64,000 nt of DNA from Hyphomicrobiales bacterium (GTDB lineage Bacteria; Pseudomonadota; Alphaproteobacteria; Rhizobiales; Rhizobiaceae): NCBI GenBank assembly GCA_900469445.1, contig UBXM01000023.1:62001-126000 (forward strand), read 5' to 3'. Positions 9,021-17,462 of the stretch are shown one piece after another (within the stretch, counting starts at the first letter, position 1; each line of letters begins with the position of its first letter). Below the pieces are notes generated by a model. It made no database searches. It was not told the origin of the DNA and was given only the letters and a program-made list of their open reading frames with translations. The position numbers were made by a program, and so were the translations under genes.

Positions 9021-10073
9021 TCAGATCAGCTTGGCGGCGACCAGAAGGTCGGCGACACGCTGGAACATTTTTTCGGGCACCGGTTCGCCGGTGCGCGCGG
9101 ATTTCGCAATGGCATCGGCGAGCGCCGTTTCGCGGATCACCGGGATATCGGTCAGAAGCGCTTCGGTGATCATCGTGCGTGACTGGCTGGGGCTGGCGCG
9201 GGCAACGATCATCGGCACCGGCGTCTCACCGCGCACATAACGGATGCCGACCGTCCAGCCATCCGGCGCGCCGACCAGAAGCGAGGCGTTCATCAGGCCG
9301 GTCTTGGTGGCATAGGCCTGCATTTCGCGGCGTTCCTTGCGGCGCTGCTGCAGAATGGCGGGGTCGCCTTCGGCATCGCGGCGTTCGCGTTTCTGCTCGC
9401 TCTTGGTCATTTTCAGATCGCGCTGGAAAAGCCAGTGCTGCACCAGAACGTCGATCAAGCCGACGACGATGAAGGCGATGATGGCGGTGATGATCAGCGG
9501 CTGCAGCAGCGCCTTGAACGTGTTGCTGATACAGGGTTCGCCGCAGGCGGAAGACAACATCAGTGCCTGCAGGCCCATGCGGAAGACGATGACGAAGGCG
9601 GTGGCGAGAACCGTGACCTTGAACAGCGCCTTGAAGAACTCGACGACGCTGCGCATCGAAAAGATGCGCTTGGCGCCGGAGACCGGATTGATATGTTCGA
9701 AATTCGGGGTGATCGGCGTGACCGAAAACACGAAACCGCGCATGACGACCAGATTGGTGAGCACGATGGCCGCCACCGTGACGGCCAGAAGCGGCACCGA
9801 CAGATTGGTCAAGATGCTGCCGGCCAGCGCCAGAACCACCGGCCACAATTCGGCAAACGGATCGGTGTGGACACGCCGCGCGATCAGATCCAGCAGGGCT
9901 TCGATCCTCGCCTGCTCGGCGGTGAGCGAGAAGACGAGATAGGTGATCGAGGCGAGCAGCATCATGCCCGCCACCAGATCCTGGCTTTTCGACACCTGAC
10001 CTTTTTCGCGGGCGTCGCGGATCTTCTTGTCTGACGCCGGCTGGCTTTTTTCCTCGCTTGTGTCGCCGCTCAT
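9021..10073 (-). CDS. sctU: T3SS export apparatus switch protein SctU, lacking the NPTH motif
   Basis: 350 aa, the expected size for the FlhB/YscU/HrcU family. It has a basic N-terminus (KKIRDAREKGQVSKS), four hydrophobic segments in the first two thirds, and a cytosolic C-terminal domain ending in the usual EPVPEKMFQRVADLL element. In family members the C-domain cleaves itself at N-P-T-H. Here the aligned residues are A269-P270-D271-G272 (bases 9258-9269), while the flanking context (LLV before, RGETPVP after) is conserved, so the position is secure. Without the asparagine the known cleavage chemistry cannot occur. SctU normally controls the switch in substrate class at the inner membrane. 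It stands apart from sctR-sctS-sctT, on the other strand. Confidence 0.95.
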   Translation of the reverse strand: MSGDTSEEKSQPASDKKIRDAREKGQVSKSQDLVAGMMLLASITYLVFSLTAEQARIEALLDLIARRVHTDPFAELWPVVLALAGSILTNLSVPLLAVTVAAIVLTNLVVMRGFVFSVTPITPNFEHINPVSGAKRIFSMRSVVEFFKALFKVTVLATAFVIVFRMGLQALMLSSACGEPCISNTFKALLQPLIITAIIAFIVVGLIDVLVQHWLFQRDLKMTKSEQKRERRDAEGDPAILQQRRKERREMQAYATKTGLMNASLLVGAPDGWTVGIRYVRGETPVPMIVARASPSQSRTMITEALLTDIPVIRETALADAIAKSARTGEPVPEKMFQRVADLLVAAKLI

Positions 10074-10189
10074 GAAATGCTCCGTTTCGAAACATTCTGA
10101 GCGCCTGGGTGCGGAAAAGTCACCCTTCGTCGGTTGTCAGCCGGAGCCGCAGCGGCTAGAAAAACGCCGGACCTAACGGACGGGATGAC

Positions 10190-10984
10190 ATGCGGAATCA
10201 CTCTTTGAACGCCCTGGTTCTCTGCGGGCTTATGCTGGCCGGCTGTACCACCACCAGTGAGACGACCGAAACCGGCCCCACCAATGAGGAAGCCCGTCTG
10301 ATCAAGCTGGCGCAGGATATCGAGCGGCGTGGCGACAAGACCACGGCGGCTTCTCTTTATGAGCGTGCAGCCCAGTCTTCCAAGGACAAGGTCGGCGCCT
10401 ATACGCGGCTTGGCGATGCCCAGATTGCTGCCGGCGATCCCGAACAGGCGATCGCTTCCTTCCGCAAGGCGCTCGATGTTTCGCCCAATGATGGCAAGGC
10501 TCTTCTCGGCCTCGGCACCGCGCAATTGCAGGCGACGCAGGTGGAAAGTGCGGCCCGCACGCTGGCGGTCGCAGCCCCTCTGGTGAAGAGCTCGACGGCC
10601 TATAACCGTCTCGGCACCGCTCTGGTTCTGTCTGGTGACGGGCAGGGTGCGGAAAACGCCTTCGGCCAAGCCCGCAATATCGATCCGGGCAATCTCGACA
10701 CGCAATCCAATCTCGGTCTGGCGCAGGCGATTTCCGGCCGCAATGATGCGGCGGTCTCGACGCTGCGTGCGGTCACGCAGTCGCCGCGTGCCGAGGCACG
10801 GCATTTCCGCAATCTGATGCTGGCGCTGACGCTCGGCCAGAAGGACAAGGATGCGGCGGCCGTGTCCGTGCCGGATTATCCGGATGCCGAAAAGCGCACG
10901 TTCCTTGCGGAAGCGCGAAAAGTTCGCACGATAAAAGAACCGGCGGCGCGCGCCCGCGCCATCGGTCTTCTGGCGTCCAGCTAA
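10190..10984 (+). CDS. TadD-like TPR lipoprotein
   Basis: 264 aa with a lipoprotein signal (lipobox LAGC, lipidated C19) followed by tetratricopeptide-type helical repeats across residues about 40-200. This matches TadD, the TPR lipoprotein that in Tad pili acts as pilotin for the outer-membrane secretin. It is the only plus-strand gene inside a minus-strand T3SS block, convergent with the CpaD-like lipoprotein gene and divergent from sctU. Together with the Tad-type secretin and CpaD-like gene it forms an outer-membrane set taken from a Tad system; there is no Tad ATPase, platform protein, prepilin or peptidase in the window. A role as pilotin for the T3SS secretin is inferred. Confidence 0.8.
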   Translation: MRNHSLNALVLCGLMLAGCTTTSETTETGPTNEEARLIKLAQDIERRGDKTTAASLYERAAQSSKDKVGAYTRLGDAQIAAGDPEQAIASFRKALDVSPNDGKALLGLGTAQLQATQVESAARTLAVAAPLVKSSTAYNRLGTALVLSGDGQGAENAFGQARNIDPGNLDTQSNLGLAQAISGRNDAAVSTLRAVTQSPRAEARHFRNLMLALTLGQKDKDAAAVSVPDYPDAEKRTFLAEARKVRTIKEPAARARAIGLLASS

Positions 10985-11001
10985 GGCTGGACGGCCATCC
11001 A

Positions 11002-11427
11002 TCAGTTCATGGATCCCGTGGTGCTGACATCGCGCTGGTCGTCCGGCGTCTGCGCCGGCTTGACGCCATCGATGCTGTTGCGGGCGGCGCGCACGACCGG
11101 GGCGGCCATGGCAGGCCCGGTTCTGCGGCCCTGAACGAGATCGCTCTGGCGCTCCACCATCAACTGAAGGTTCATGTTATTGGCGCAGCCCGGCGGCAGA
11201 TACATCGGGTCTTCGGTGACATCAGGCGTCACGCAGGCATCCGGCACGAGGCGGCCGCCGGCCTGTTTTTCATACCCCTTGCTGACCGCACCAGACCCTT
11301 GCGCATAATGATAGTTCGGCGAATAGGGCAGGGGATCACGTTCCTTGCTGTTCTGGCAGCCCGAGAGGGCAAGAACGGCGAGCGCGAGGGCAAGGCGTGG
11401 TCCGGTGATGTTGGTCTCAATCGACAT
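11002..11427 (-). CDS. CpaD-like lipoprotein
   Basis: 141 aa with a lipobox LSGC (lipidated C24). The segment around GCANNMNLQLMV and VQGRRTGPAMA resembles the conserved region of the Tad-pilus outer-membrane lipoprotein CpaD, which also has a GCA-x-x-x-N-L motif followed by an R-x-x-x-P-A element. The protein is shorter than typical CpaD (about 200-230 aa) and lacks most of its N-terminal half. Its start overlaps the end of the secretin gene by 11 bases, so the two are translated from one mRNA. It likely sits at the outer membrane beside the secretin. Confidence 0.7.
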   Translation of the reverse strand: MSIETNITGPRLALALAVLALSGCQNSKERDPLPYSPNYHYAQGSGAVSKGYEKQAGGRLVPDACVTPDVTEDPMYLPPGCANNMNLQLMVERQSDLVQGRRTGPAMAAPVVRAARNSIDGVKPAQTPDDQRDVSTTGSMN

Positions 11428-12757
11428 AGAAGCCGAACCCCTTGTTGATTTTCGTGCGTTTGGTGGCGACCGGACCGGATAGCGCGCCGTTCGGGCTGTC
11501 GAGCGGGGTCTTCATGCTGCGCGCCTCGACCGGTTCCACCAGATAGGGCGTGATCAGGATGACCAGTTCGGTCTCGTTGCGCTGGTACCGCTTTGATTTG
11601 AACAGGTCGCCGAGAATCGGCATGTCGCCCAGCATCGGCACCTTTTCGATGTCCTGCGAGGCATTGCGCTGAAACAGGCCGGCAATCGCAAAGGTCTGGC
11701 CGCTACCGACTTCGACGGTGGTATCGGCGCGGCGGACCTGCAGGGCGGGCACCTGCAGATTGGCGATGTTGACCATGCCGCTGGCCGACAGGCTCGAGAC
11801 TTCCGGGCGTACACGCATGTTGATGCGGCCGTTCGGCAGCAGCGCCGGGGTAAAGAGAAGCGACACGCCGTATTGTTTGTATTCGATGCCGACCTGTTCA
11901 TTGGTGACAGGAACCGGCACCGGAATTTCGCCACCGGCGAGGAAGCTCGCGGTTTCGCCGGTCACGGCGGTGATGTTGGGTTCGGCGAGAACGGTCAGGA
12001 TGCCGTTCGATTGCAGGGCTTCCAGAAGCGCATCGACGCGGCTGCCGTTCCATGCGGCACCGGCACTGAGCGCATTGGAGGCGCCGCTTGCGGCATCGCG
12101 CGCCAGATTGCCGCCGGAGACGAAACCGAAGGAAAAATTGCCGGCGCTGACAAAGGCATCCCAGCTGACGCCGTAACGCAGCAGCTGGTTGCGGGACACT
12201 TCGGCGAAACGGACGCGGATATTGACCTGATTGGAGCCGGAAACGGTGGTGTTGTTGATGGCAGGCTGGTTTTCCGGCGCATAGGCTTCGATGGCGCTCG
12301 ACGTGTCCATCGCTTCTTGCATCGTGTTGGCATGACCCTTGGCAAAGGGCTGCTCGCCGAACAGCGAAATATTGATCGTGCTGTTGGGCTGCACCGCGCG
12401 CTGCGCTTCCTGAACGGGGCGCGAATCCGGCATGACCCAGAAATCCACCGAACCGCGCGACTTCTCATCGGGGCTGAGCGCGATCAGATTGGTGCGGCCA
12501 GTCTTCAGTGCGAACACGTAGACCACGCCGGGAGAAACGACGCGCACGTCGGCGATCTTGGCATCGGCCATGAATACGGATTCGACCGGCTGGTCGAAAC
12601 GCAGGATACGGCCCTGGCCGAGCGGCAGTGCCACCGCTTCACCGGCCTTGGCATCGATGCTGAAGGAGTCTGCGCGGACCTGCGGAGCAAGCAGACAGAA
12701 GGCGAGGAAGAGCAGAAGGAGAAAATGTCCCTTTGCCAATATGGTCGATCTCGTCAT
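11417..12757 (-). CDS. Tad/CpaC-type secretin serving the T3SS
   Basis: From the ATG at 12757 the product has 446 aa and a clear signal peptide ending QVRA. A longer frame reaches a TTG at 12886 and an ATG at 12802, but only 12757 puts the signal peptide at the terminus. The N-terminal region (about 30-110) is the pilus-formation domain of CpaC/RcpA proteins, and the C-terminal half is a secretin pore domain (GETASFLAGGEIPVP, then a conserved beta-barrel region ending in the P-x-L-G-D-x-P-x-x-G-x-L-F element). It is of Tad type, not YscC/HrcC type. It lies directly downstream of sctV on the same strand, inside the T3SS block, so it is the best candidate for the outer-membrane pore of this injectisome. 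Confidence 0.9.
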   Translation of the reverse strand: MTRSTILAKGHFLLLLFLAFCLLAPQVRADSFSIDAKAGEAVALPLGQGRILRFDQPVESVFMADAKIADVRVVSPGVVYVFALKTGRTNLIALSPDEKSRGSVDFWVMPDSRPVQEAQRAVQPNSTINISLFGEQPFAKGHANTMQEAMDTSSAIEAYAPENQPAINNTTVSGSNQVNIRVRFAEVSRNQLLRYGVSWDAFVSAGNFSFGFVSGGNLARDAASGASNALSAGAAWNGSRVDALLEALQSNGILTVLAEPNITAVTGETASFLAGGEIPVPVPVTNEQVGIEYKQYGVSLLFTPALLPNGRINMRVRPEVSSLSASGMVNIANLQVPALQVRRADTTVEVGSGQTFAIAGLFQRNASQDIEKVPMLGDMPILGDLFKSKRYQRNETELVILITPYLVEPVEARSMKTPLDSPNGALSGPVATKRTKINKGFGFYVD

Positions 12758-12878
12758 TCTTGCGGTCGTCTCCCCAAGTGCCGTGTCATTGTGATGTCTC
12801 ATGGCGTCCTGTCGTTCCGGACAGTGGCCAAACAGATTCGCCCACCAGCCCGTCGGGGGCCAAACGCGCGATTTATGG

Positions 12879-15050
12879 TTAACCAAAAGTTAGCGCGTGC
12901 TTTTCCTGCGCGGCGTCGGCCTCGTTACTGTCTGATTTCGTTGAGCGGTTTCGGATTTGTGAATTTATTGTGACAGACATAAGCGACTGCACGGAATACT
13001 CCGGAGCGATCTCCTGATAGGAGATGACCGGTAGTTCGATATCGTTGCGCGTGAGGTAGTTGCGCATGACCCTGCGAATATCGAGCGAGGTCAGGAGCAC
13101 GGTCGTCTGCTGGTCTCCACCATCGGCCAGCGCCTGGCGCAGTTGCGACAGCATGGCGCGCGACGCGTCCTCCGGAAGCGCGAGCATTTTGCCGACGCCT
13201 GTGCTCTTGATGGCGTTGCGGATCGCATCTTCGGCAGCGCGCGACAGCACATAGGCCGAGAGAACGCGGTTGAGCTGGGCATGGCGGTGGCAGATCTGGC
13301 GGGCAAGCGCGATGCGCACGCGTTCGGTCAAAAGAAGCGTATCGGTTTCGCGGCCGCCCCATTCCACCAGCGCCTCAAGGATGGCGCGCAGGTTGCCGAT
13401 CGGCACATCCTCTTCCACCAGCCGGCGCAGGATGTCGGAGAGCTTGTTGAGCGGCACCACACGCGTCGCTTCCTTGACCAGTTCCGCGTATTCGCCTTCC
13501 ATCAGGGTCAAGAGTTCGCGGGTTTCCTGGATGCCGATGAAATGCGCCGCATAACGCCGCAGGGAATGCGACAGGCTTTTTGCGAGCGTCGCGGCGGGAT
13601 CATGAAAACCGATGCCGGCTTCGGACAGCGACTCCGCCTCGTCAGCACCGATCCAGATGGCGCGCTGGCCTGCCACCTGCGCGGGGCCCTGAAGGCGCGG
13701 CACCTGCAGGAGATCGAGATGCATGGGATCATCGTTGAGCAGCAGGGCGTTTTTCGGAATCTCGCCCTCAACGATCGGCACGCCTTCGAGATCGATGCGG
13801 AAACGATCGGGCAGAAGGGCGGGGTCCGGGCGCATTTCGACGGCCGGCATTTCAATGCCGAGATCGGCCTTCAGCAGATCGCGCACATGGTCCGCTTCCA
13901 GACGAAAACGCTCTGGCCATACCGTTTCACCGATATGGGCGCCCACATGCGCAACGACGCGGTGGCGGGTCGAACCGCTGGAGATGACCGTATGTTCGAT
14001 GACAGGGCCATCCTCGACCTCGATCAGGTCCGGTTCCGGCTGTTGCACCGGCGGGGGAACTGTCTTGGGGCGACGGCGGCCGATCATGAAGGCAAAACCG
14101 CCGAACATGGCCGCAAGTGCCAGAAAGATCAGCGTCGGAAAACCGGGAACGAGGGCCGCGCCGAGAAGGATGACGGCGGCGAGCCACAAAGCCTTGTCGC
14201 TTGATCCGAGCTGGCGAAAAATTTCCGTGCCGAGGTCCGCTTCCGTTTCGGAGGCAACGCGGGTGACGACCGTGCCGGCGGCAATCGAGATCAGCAGGGC
14301 CGGGATCTGAGCGATCAGGCCGTCGCCGACCGTCAGCAGCGAATAGGTGTGGGAGGCATCGGCAAAACTCATGCCGCGGCTGAGCATGCCGATCAGCAGG
14401 CCGCCGATCAGGTTGACGAAAACGATGATCAGGCCGGTGATGGCATCGCCCTTCACGAACTTCATGGCGCCATCCATGGCGCCGTAAAGCTGGCTTTCGC
14501 GTTCCAGCCGGCCACGGCGGCTGCGGGCTTCCGCCTGATCGATATCGCCGTTGCGCAGGTCGTTGTCGATCGACATCTGCTTGCCGGGCATGGCATCGAG
14601 CGTGAAGCGGGCCGCAACTTCGGCCACGCGCTCGGCGCCCTTGGTGATGACGATGAACTGGGCGGCGGTGATGATCAGGAACACGACGAGGCCGACGACC
14701 ACTTCGCCGCCGATGACGAACTTGCCAAAAGTTTCGACGATATCACCGGCATCCGCATGCAGCAGGATAAGGCGTGTCGTCGTGATCGACAGGGCAAGGC
14801 GGAACAGCGTGGCGATCAGGATGATCGGCGGCAGCGAGGAGAAATCTCCGGGCCGGCCGATATAGAAGGCGACGACGAGAACGAGCAGGCTCAGAGACAT
14901 GTTGACGGCGATCAGCATGTCCACCGCCAGCGTCGGCAGCGGGATGACCATCATGACCACGGCCAGCATCATAAAACTCGCGACGATGACGTCGGAGCGA
15001 TAGGACGCCATGCGCGCAAAACGGTTCAGTGTGCCGAGAATGCCAGTCAT
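12879..15050 (-). CDS. sctV: T3SS major export gate SctV
   Basis: 723 aa, a FlhA/LcrD/HrcV-family protein. The N-terminal half contains about eight membrane segments and the family signature around GKQMSIDNDLRNG. The C-terminal half (from about residue 330) is the cytosolic domain that forms the nonameric ring and receives substrate-chaperone complexes. Its start overlaps the stop of the SctY-like gene by four bases (ATGA), indicating translational coupling. The tight X-Y-V arrangement copies the Yersinia yscX-yscY-yscV order. Confidence 0.97.
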   Translation of the reverse strand: MTGILGTLNRFARMASYRSDVIVASFMMLAVVMMVIPLPTLAVDMLIAVNMSLSLLVLVVAFYIGRPGDFSSLPPIILIATLFRLALSITTTRLILLHADAGDIVETFGKFVIGGEVVVGLVVFLIITAAQFIVITKGAERVAEVAARFTLDAMPGKQMSIDNDLRNGDIDQAEARSRRGRLERESQLYGAMDGAMKFVKGDAITGLIIVFVNLIGGLLIGMLSRGMSFADASHTYSLLTVGDGLIAQIPALLISIAAGTVVTRVASETEADLGTEIFRQLGSSDKALWLAAVILLGAALVPGFPTLIFLALAAMFGGFAFMIGRRRPKTVPPPVQQPEPDLIEVEDGPVIEHTVISSGSTRHRVVAHVGAHIGETVWPERFRLEADHVRDLLKADLGIEMPAVEMRPDPALLPDRFRIDLEGVPIVEGEIPKNALLLNDDPMHLDLLQVPRLQGPAQVAGQRAIWIGADEAESLSEAGIGFHDPAATLAKSLSHSLRRYAAHFIGIQETRELLTLMEGEYAELVKEATRVVPLNKLSDILRRLVEEDVPIGNLRAILEALVEWGGRETDTLLLTERVRIALARQICHRHAQLNRVLSAYVLSRAAEDAIRNAIKSTGVGKMLALPEDASRAMLSQLRQALADGGDQQTTVLLTSLDIRRVMRNYLTRNDIELPVISYQEIAPEYSVQSLMSVTINSQIRNRSTKSDSNEADAAQEKHALTFG

Positions 15051-15376
15051 AACGGCCCCCGCAATTGCAGATAGTCACGAAAGCAGCGATAGGCCTGCGG
15101 TTTGTCGTCCAGCACCCAGAAAGCGCGGGCGCGCAGCAGATGCGAGGACGGATCGGCATCGACTTCCATCAGCCGGTCCAGCGCGCCAAGTGCGCGTTCA
15201 CCGGCGCCGTTTTCGATAAGGGCTGCGGCGAGGCTGCGCAGGATGCCCGGATCGTCCGGCTCGATGCGGTTGGCGATCAGCAGGAAAACGAGGCCACGGC
15301 CCTTCTGGCCGCTGCGCATGTAGATATACCCCAGCGCATGCATCAGTTCGGCGGAATCGGCGTCGGTGCGGTTCAT
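15047..15376 (-). CDS. SctY-like TPR protein upstream of sctV
   Basis: 109 aa made of about three TPR-like helical pairs (motifs ALGYIYMRSG, ALIENG, and a final R-x-F-x-x-Y-L). Size, TPR fold and position immediately before sctV, with four-base overlaps on both sides, match YscY/SctY, a cytosolic TPR chaperone that binds SctX and SctV. I rely on fold and synteny; sequence identity was not tested. An alternative is a CesD/SycD-type translocator chaperone, but those are longer. Confidence 0.65.
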   Translation of the reverse strand: MNRTDADSAELMHALGYIYMRSGQKGRGLVFLLIANRIEPDDPGILRSLAAALIENGAGERALGALDRLMEVDADPSSHLLRARAFWVLDDKPQAYRCFRDYLQLRGPL

Positions 15377-15759
15377 TCCAACCCACCTTCCTCGTCGATC
15401 CGCGCCTGCAATTCGCGGCGGCGGTCGATCTCTTCCTCCAGCATCGCCTTGGCGATGGAGCTGACGTCTTCATTGGCGTCGAGATTGGGCAGGATAGCGG
15501 TAATCACGTGGTCGAGCAGGTTCATGCTCCGCTCATTGCCGAAAATACCGGGATCGGTGATTTCCGGCATGGTCAGCTGGTCGATCTCGCCGCGCAGCGA
15601 GGCACCATGCGCAAGGCTGCCGCGACGGCGCAGACGCACGGCATTTTCAAACGCTTCGATCTGCGATCGGCTGACGGGATCGGCGCGCTTGGCAGCCTCG
15701 GTGAGCGCCCGGTCAAGCCGCTGCCGATCGATTGTGACGGGCCGCAATGGTTCGTTCAT
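15373..15759 (-). CDS. SctX-like small protein
   Basis: 128 aa from the ATG at 15759, which has AGGAGG six bases upstream; a GTG two codons earlier would sit inside that spacing. The protein is soluble, with an N-terminal polar part and a C-terminal helical half (about residues 75-128) rich in Glu/Arg. Length (YscX is about 120 aa), overlap with the SctY-like gene and place ahead of sctV suggest SctX, an early T3SS substrate that forms a complex with SctY and SctV. The sequence itself carries no motif I can claim as diagnostic, so the call is by context. Confidence 0.5.
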   Translation of the reverse strand: MNEPLRPVTIDRQRLDRALTEAAKRADPVSRSQIEAFENAVRLRRRGSLAHGASLRGEIDQLTMPEITDPGIFGNERSMNLLDHVITAILPNLDANEDVSSIAKAMLEEEIDRRRELQARIDEEGGLE

Positions 15760-15787
15760 TGCCACCCTCCTGAACGTCTCATGCGCA

Positions 15788-16723
15788 TCATAAGGTCAGC
15801 TTGAACTCCTGCCCGCCGCGCACGACGAGGATCTGGCCGTTCTCGATGGATTTCAGCATCCAGCCATCCTGCAGGGCGGCGCCCGGATAACGGCGCTCGC
15901 CGCGCGCATCAACGACGTAAGGATTGTCGCCGAAAAACACGGCCTGGAAGATGAATTTTGGCGCATCGGTGAGGGCCGCAGGCGCAACGAAACTGGTCAG
16001 CACGTAACGGCCACCATGCGACTGGTCGAACCAGCGCTGTACGCCACGCCATGCGTCCATGCGCGCCGGCGGCACTTCACCGGCGACATCGATACGCCGA
16101 CCATCGGATGTCACCGTCAGATTGCCGAGATCTGCCTCTGCGATCTTTTGCTGGAGCGTGCCGACAATTTCGGCATCCGTGGGCGCAAGAGGTGCTGCCG
16201 GAACGGTGCCGACGACCAGATTGTCCTCAGGGGAGGCGGCCTTTTGTGGCAGCAGGCCGGAAATGCCGGCCTGAACGGCGACGATCGGCATCATGACAAG
16301 CGCCACGGCCAGAACCGCCAGATAGGGTCCCCAGCGCCTCGTCATCAGGTTTTGCGCGCCGTTGCGGGCGATGCGCAGTTTTGCGCCACCCACCACAAGC
16401 GTCACGGGAAGATTGGCGCGGCAGCCAAAACCGCGTTGAACGGGCGGACGGCCCTCGATCACGACCGGCCCGCCGATGGCGTTGATCGCGACCTGACGGC
16501 CATAAAATCTCAATTGAAGATGTTCGTCGGCAATATCGGCGTCGGAAAGGACGAGGTCGCAGTTTCGCGAGGAGCCGATCGTGCAGGCATCGCCATCAAT
16601 GGGCGCGCGCACGCCGTGATGCAGGCCCGACAACACGTCCAGCGACAACGTTGCCGGTGCCGTTGAGACTATTGTCGTCGATAGTGCCGTGGCGCTGGAA
16701 GAGCTCAAACTGTTCAGCGACAT
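15788..16723 (-). CDS. sctD: T3SS inner-membrane ring protein SctD (FHA domain)
   Basis: 311 aa; AAGGGGG precedes the ATG at 16723. An N-terminal cytosolic FHA-like domain covers about residues 28-120 (elements IGSSRNCDLVLSD and the following LQLRFYGRQ). One membrane segment lies near residues 133-153, and a periplasmic region with ring-building folds runs to the C-terminus. This is the YscD/HrpQ layout, although the protein is shorter than YscD (about 420 aa), so it has fewer periplasmic ring domains. It is the first large gene of the minus-strand operon, 28 bases before the SctX-like gene. Confidence 0.9.
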   Translation of the reverse strand: MSLNSLSSSSATALSTTIVSTAPATLSLDVLSGLHHGVRAPIDGDACTIGSSRNCDLVLSDADIADEHLQLRFYGRQVAINAIGGPVVIEGRPPVQRGFGCRANLPVTLVVGGAKLRIARNGAQNLMTRRWGPYLAVLAVALVMMPIVAVQAGISGLLPQKAASPEDNLVVGTVPAAPLAPTDAEIVGTLQQKIAEADLGNLTVTSDGRRIDVAGEVPPARMDAWRGVQRWFDQSHGGRYVLTSFVAPAALTDAPKFIFQAVFFGDNPYVVDARGERRYPGAALQDGWMLKSIENGQILVVRGGQEFKLTL

Positions 16724-16805
16724 GGTTGCACCCCCTTATCGAAATCATTTCGCAAACGGTCGGCTGGTGCAACCGACCATGAAACATCCCTCAAGGGATG
16801 AAGGC

Positions 16806-16833
16806 GGCGCGGGCAAATAATTTCGCCCGCGCC
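16806..16833. terminator. Strong hairpin between the 55-aa pilin candidate gene and sctD
   Basis: A perfect 9-bp GC stem (GGCGCGGGC / GCCCGCGCC) with a 10-base AT-rich loop, 8 bases past the stop of the minus-strand 55-aa gene. A second, smaller inverted repeat (CATCCC / GGGATG) lies at 16785-16800. Placed between a candidate structural subunit and the apparatus genes, it probably lowers read-through so that the subunit is made in excess. Confidence 0.6.
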
Positions 16834-16841
16834 AAACCGGA

Positions 16842-17009
16842 TTAGTTCTGCGGACGCTGCTTGGTGGCGTCGAGCTCGGTCTTCTTCTCGGTGGTGATCT
16901 CGGTGATCTTGGCCGACTTTTCGATGGCTGCGTCGAAAGCAGCTTCCATCTTGGCGATGGCCGCGTCAGAACCGCCGCCGGTGCTCGAAGGTGCAGGTAC
17001 GTTTGCCAT
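16842..17009 (-). CDS. 55-aa small secreted protein, T3SS needle/pilus subunit candidate
   Basis: 55 aa from the ATG at 17009 (GGAG about 6-8 bases upstream); an earlier in-frame start at 17039 has no ribosome binding site. The N-terminus is short and Ser/Gly/Pro-rich. The rest is one amphipathic helix with the elements EAAFDAAIEKSAK and ITEITT and the end LDATKQRPQN. Small size, lack of a signal peptide, helical C-terminus and a hairpin separating it from sctD fit a T3SS needle or Hrp-pilus subunit (SctF/NopA/HrpA type). Its last 24 residues recur almost unchanged at the end of the 152-aa protein encoded at the far end of the locus. Confidence 0.55.
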   Translation of the reverse strand: MANVPAPSSTGGGSDAAIAKMEAAFDAAIEKSAKITEITTEKKTELDATKQRPQN

Positions 17010-17462
17010 GGGTGGTCTCCATTCCTGTTTCAGGTTCATCGATACGCCGCATTGATGCGCCGCTTCACGCCGCTCTCGTGGAAGAGCCGCGACGGGCCGA
17101 AACCTAGAATCCGTTTTCTACAGATTAACGACAAAGTGAAAATTCTTGCTGAGACGTTAAGATGGAGGGCCCGTATCCGCGTTGTTGCTAACGTGGATTA
17201 TCGCTTAAAAAATCTTTTTAATCAGGAGATTGGCCGTGCTCCCGTCGTCAGGAAACGCGGGTAGAAGAAAAATCTCATTCGTCATGTTCGGTGCGCAATC
17301 TTAACTGTTTTCCACCTGCGGACGTCACGAAAAAGCGGGGTCGAAGGTCACGAATCTTTTCGTGCAAATCGCCTGTTCGACCGCTCGCCCTTAGGGTTAA
17401 ATTTCATTAAAATTTCATATTGGCTTGTTCATTCGCCGGATGTGTTCGGCTAGCCTTTGCGG
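17010..17462. other. Divergent intergenic control region of the two T3SS operons
   Basis: About 450 bases between the minus-strand operon (55-aa gene, sctD and onward) and the plus-strand operon. It is visibly AT-richer than the genes, especially 17120-17230 and 17395-17425, and holds no credible gene. Promoters for both operons should lie here. I found no match to the rhizobial tts box (TtsI) or the hrp box (HrpL) by eye. Confidence 0.6.

Noticed and set aside
10190..12757. A Tad pilus locus
   Set aside because: Only secretin, CpaD-like and TadD-like genes are present; CpaF ATPase, TadB/TadC, prepilin, TadV/CpaA and CpaB/CpaE are missing, and the genes are embedded among sct genes.
17010..17462. 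tts box or hrp box in the divergent T3SS promoter region
   Set aside because: I looked for the TtsI and HrpL consensus patterns and found no acceptable match by eye.
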